Assembly (NCBI GenBank): GCA_938004815.1
Contig: CALKVR010000729.1
Span: 1 to 6,136, forward strand
Origin: an uncultured Polyangiaceae bacterium
Lineage (GTDB): Bacteria; Myxococcota_A; Polyangia; Polyangiales; Polyangiaceae
Direction: 5' to 3'
DNA length: 6,136 nt
A program made the translations under genes and the position numbers. Under the pieces are notes generated by a model. It was not told the origin of the DNA and searched no databases. It saw nothing but the letters and a program-made list of their open reading frames with translations. How positions within the stretch are numbered: position 1 is the first letter of the stretch; every line of letters starts with the position of its first letter. Shown one piece after another: positions 5,402 to 6,136 of this stretch.

Positions 5402-6136
5402 TGCGTCGCCTTGCCACGCGCTCGCTTCAGGCGCTGATCGACATCGCGGCCCTAGCGCTCTGTCTGGTGGCCGCGTTCGCCGTCCGGTTCGAGGGGGAGA
5501 TTCCCCCAAGCATGTGGCAGCGTCTCGTCGTCCAACTTCCCTACGTGGTGGCAGCCGAGTACGCGCTGCTCTTCTCGGTCGGAGCGCCACGCTTCTCTTG
5601 GCGTCACATCAGCCTCCGCGACGTCACACGAATCTTCACCGCGGTGGCTGCCTCCGCGCTGCTCTTCGCCATCGCACGGGCAGTATTCGGTCACCATCCC
5701 ACGCTGGGGCCGTACCTCACGCTCCCCTGGGGTGTGATCGCAGCCAACGGTTTGCTCGCGTTCCTCGGGGTCGGTGGCGTCCGGGTGGCTCGGCGCCTGG
5801 CGGGCGAGTCTGCCGACTCCGCGAAGCGCCAGGAACCGAACACGACACGAGCTCGAACGCTGCTCGTCGGCGCGGGCCAAGCGGGCCACCTCGTCGCGCG
5901 AGAGATCTCGGTCCGCCCCGATCTGGGAATCCTCCCCGTCGGGTTCGTCGACGACGACCCGATGAAGAAGGGTTCTTTGGTGCACGGTCTCCCGGTGCTC
6001 GGCACGATCGAAGAGCTCGGTCGCGTCGCGGTCGACCGCGGCGCCACCCAGGTACTGATCACGATCGCTGCTGCGCCCGGCGACGTCGTGCGACGGATCA
6101 AGACGCTGGCCCACGAGAACGGGCTCCCGGCGAAAA
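5401..6136 (+). CDS. Membrane-anchored nucleotide-sugar 4,6-dehydratase, N-terminal part (PglF/CapD/WbpM type)
   Basis: Only the first 245 residues are in the window; the frame is still open at the right edge. ATG 5401 shares a base with the preceding stop, and GAGG (5392-5395) lies 5 nt upstream. About four hydrophobic segments are visible (residues 9-28, 46-62, 79-96, 107-127), the first followed by VRFEGEIPP, typical of this family. A cytoplasmic Rossmann-like domain begins with TLLVGAGQAG (153-162) and continues through GFVDDDP (181-187) and GLPVLGTIEEL (196-206), the CoA-binding-like domain that precedes the catalytic SDR domain. Full-length relatives run to roughly 600 residues, so the catalytic TGxxGxxG domain is expected beyond 6136. 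These enzymes dehydrate UDP-GlcNAc to a 4-keto-6-deoxy sugar at the inner membrane, supplying the adjacent aminotransferase. The alternative is a WbaP-type polyprenyl-phosphate sugar transferase, which shares the N-terminal layout. The aminotransferase neighbour and the short four-helix anchor favour the dehydratase. Confidence 0.85.
   Translation, partial: MRRLATRSLQALIDIAALALCLVAAFAVRFEGEIPPSMWQRLVVQLPYVVAAEYALLFSVGAPRFSWRHISLRDVTRIFTAVAASALLFAIARAVFGHHPTLGPYLTLPWGVIAANGLLAFLGVGGVRVARRLAGESADSAKRQEPNTTRARTLLVGAGQAGHLVAREISVRPDLGILPVGFVDDDPMKKGSLVHGLPVLGTIEELGRVAVDRGATQVLITIAAAPGDVVRRIKTLAHENGLPAK

Noticed and set aside
1..6136. tRNA, rRNA, CRISPR array, insertion sequence or attachment site
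   Set aside because: No spaced repeats, transposase motifs, terminal inverted repeats or RNA-gene-like segments were seen; nearly all sequence is accounted for by sugar-metabolism genes.

Overview
This is a GC-rich bacterial window with compact, translationally coupled genes. It carries part of a surface-polysaccharide (O-antigen, capsule or exopolysaccharide) nucleotide-sugar locus. Gene content and protein style fit a high-GC Gram-negative such as a myxobacterium or related group. That placement is a guess from style, because no taxonomic marker is present.

Layout. (1) Positions 2-268, plus strand: the 3' end of a gene whose beginning lies before the window; I do not recognise its family. 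(2) Positions 395-3230, minus strand: a three-gene operon read right to left. It encodes GDP-L-fucose synthase (fcl), GDP-mannose 4,6-dehydratase (gmd) and an FkbM-family methyltransferase. Both junctions are 4-base stop/start overlaps. (3) Positions 3231-3329: a 99-bp divergent control region with a bipartite inverted repeat. (4) Positions 3330-6136, plus strand: an extended short-chain dehydrogenase/reductase (SDR) of unknown substrate, a DegT/DnrJ/EryC1-type sugar aminotransferase of the PglE/EpsN kind, and the first 245 residues of a membrane-anchored PglF/CapD/WbpM-type nucleotide-sugar 4,6-dehydratase that runs off the right edge. No gene-free stretch exceeds 300 bp; the gaps are 269-394, 3231-3329 and 4224-4267.

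How the genes work together. The minus-strand operon should turn GDP-D-mannose into GDP-L-fucose (Gmd, then Fcl). The FkbM protein is a plausible O-methyltransferase acting on that sugar or on a glycan containing it. The plus-strand genes look like a pathway to a 4-amino-4,6-dideoxy sugar: the PglF-like enzyme makes a 4-keto-6-deoxy UDP-sugar and the PglE-like enzyme transaminates C4. The extra SDR could supply or modify a third sugar. The predicted product is a glycan containing fucose (possibly O-methylated) and an aminated dideoxy sugar.

I see no mobile element, CRISPR array, RNA gene or clearly new system. The points most worth a second look are the awkward start region of the SDR at 3330, the structured divergent region before it, and that SDR's unknown substrate.
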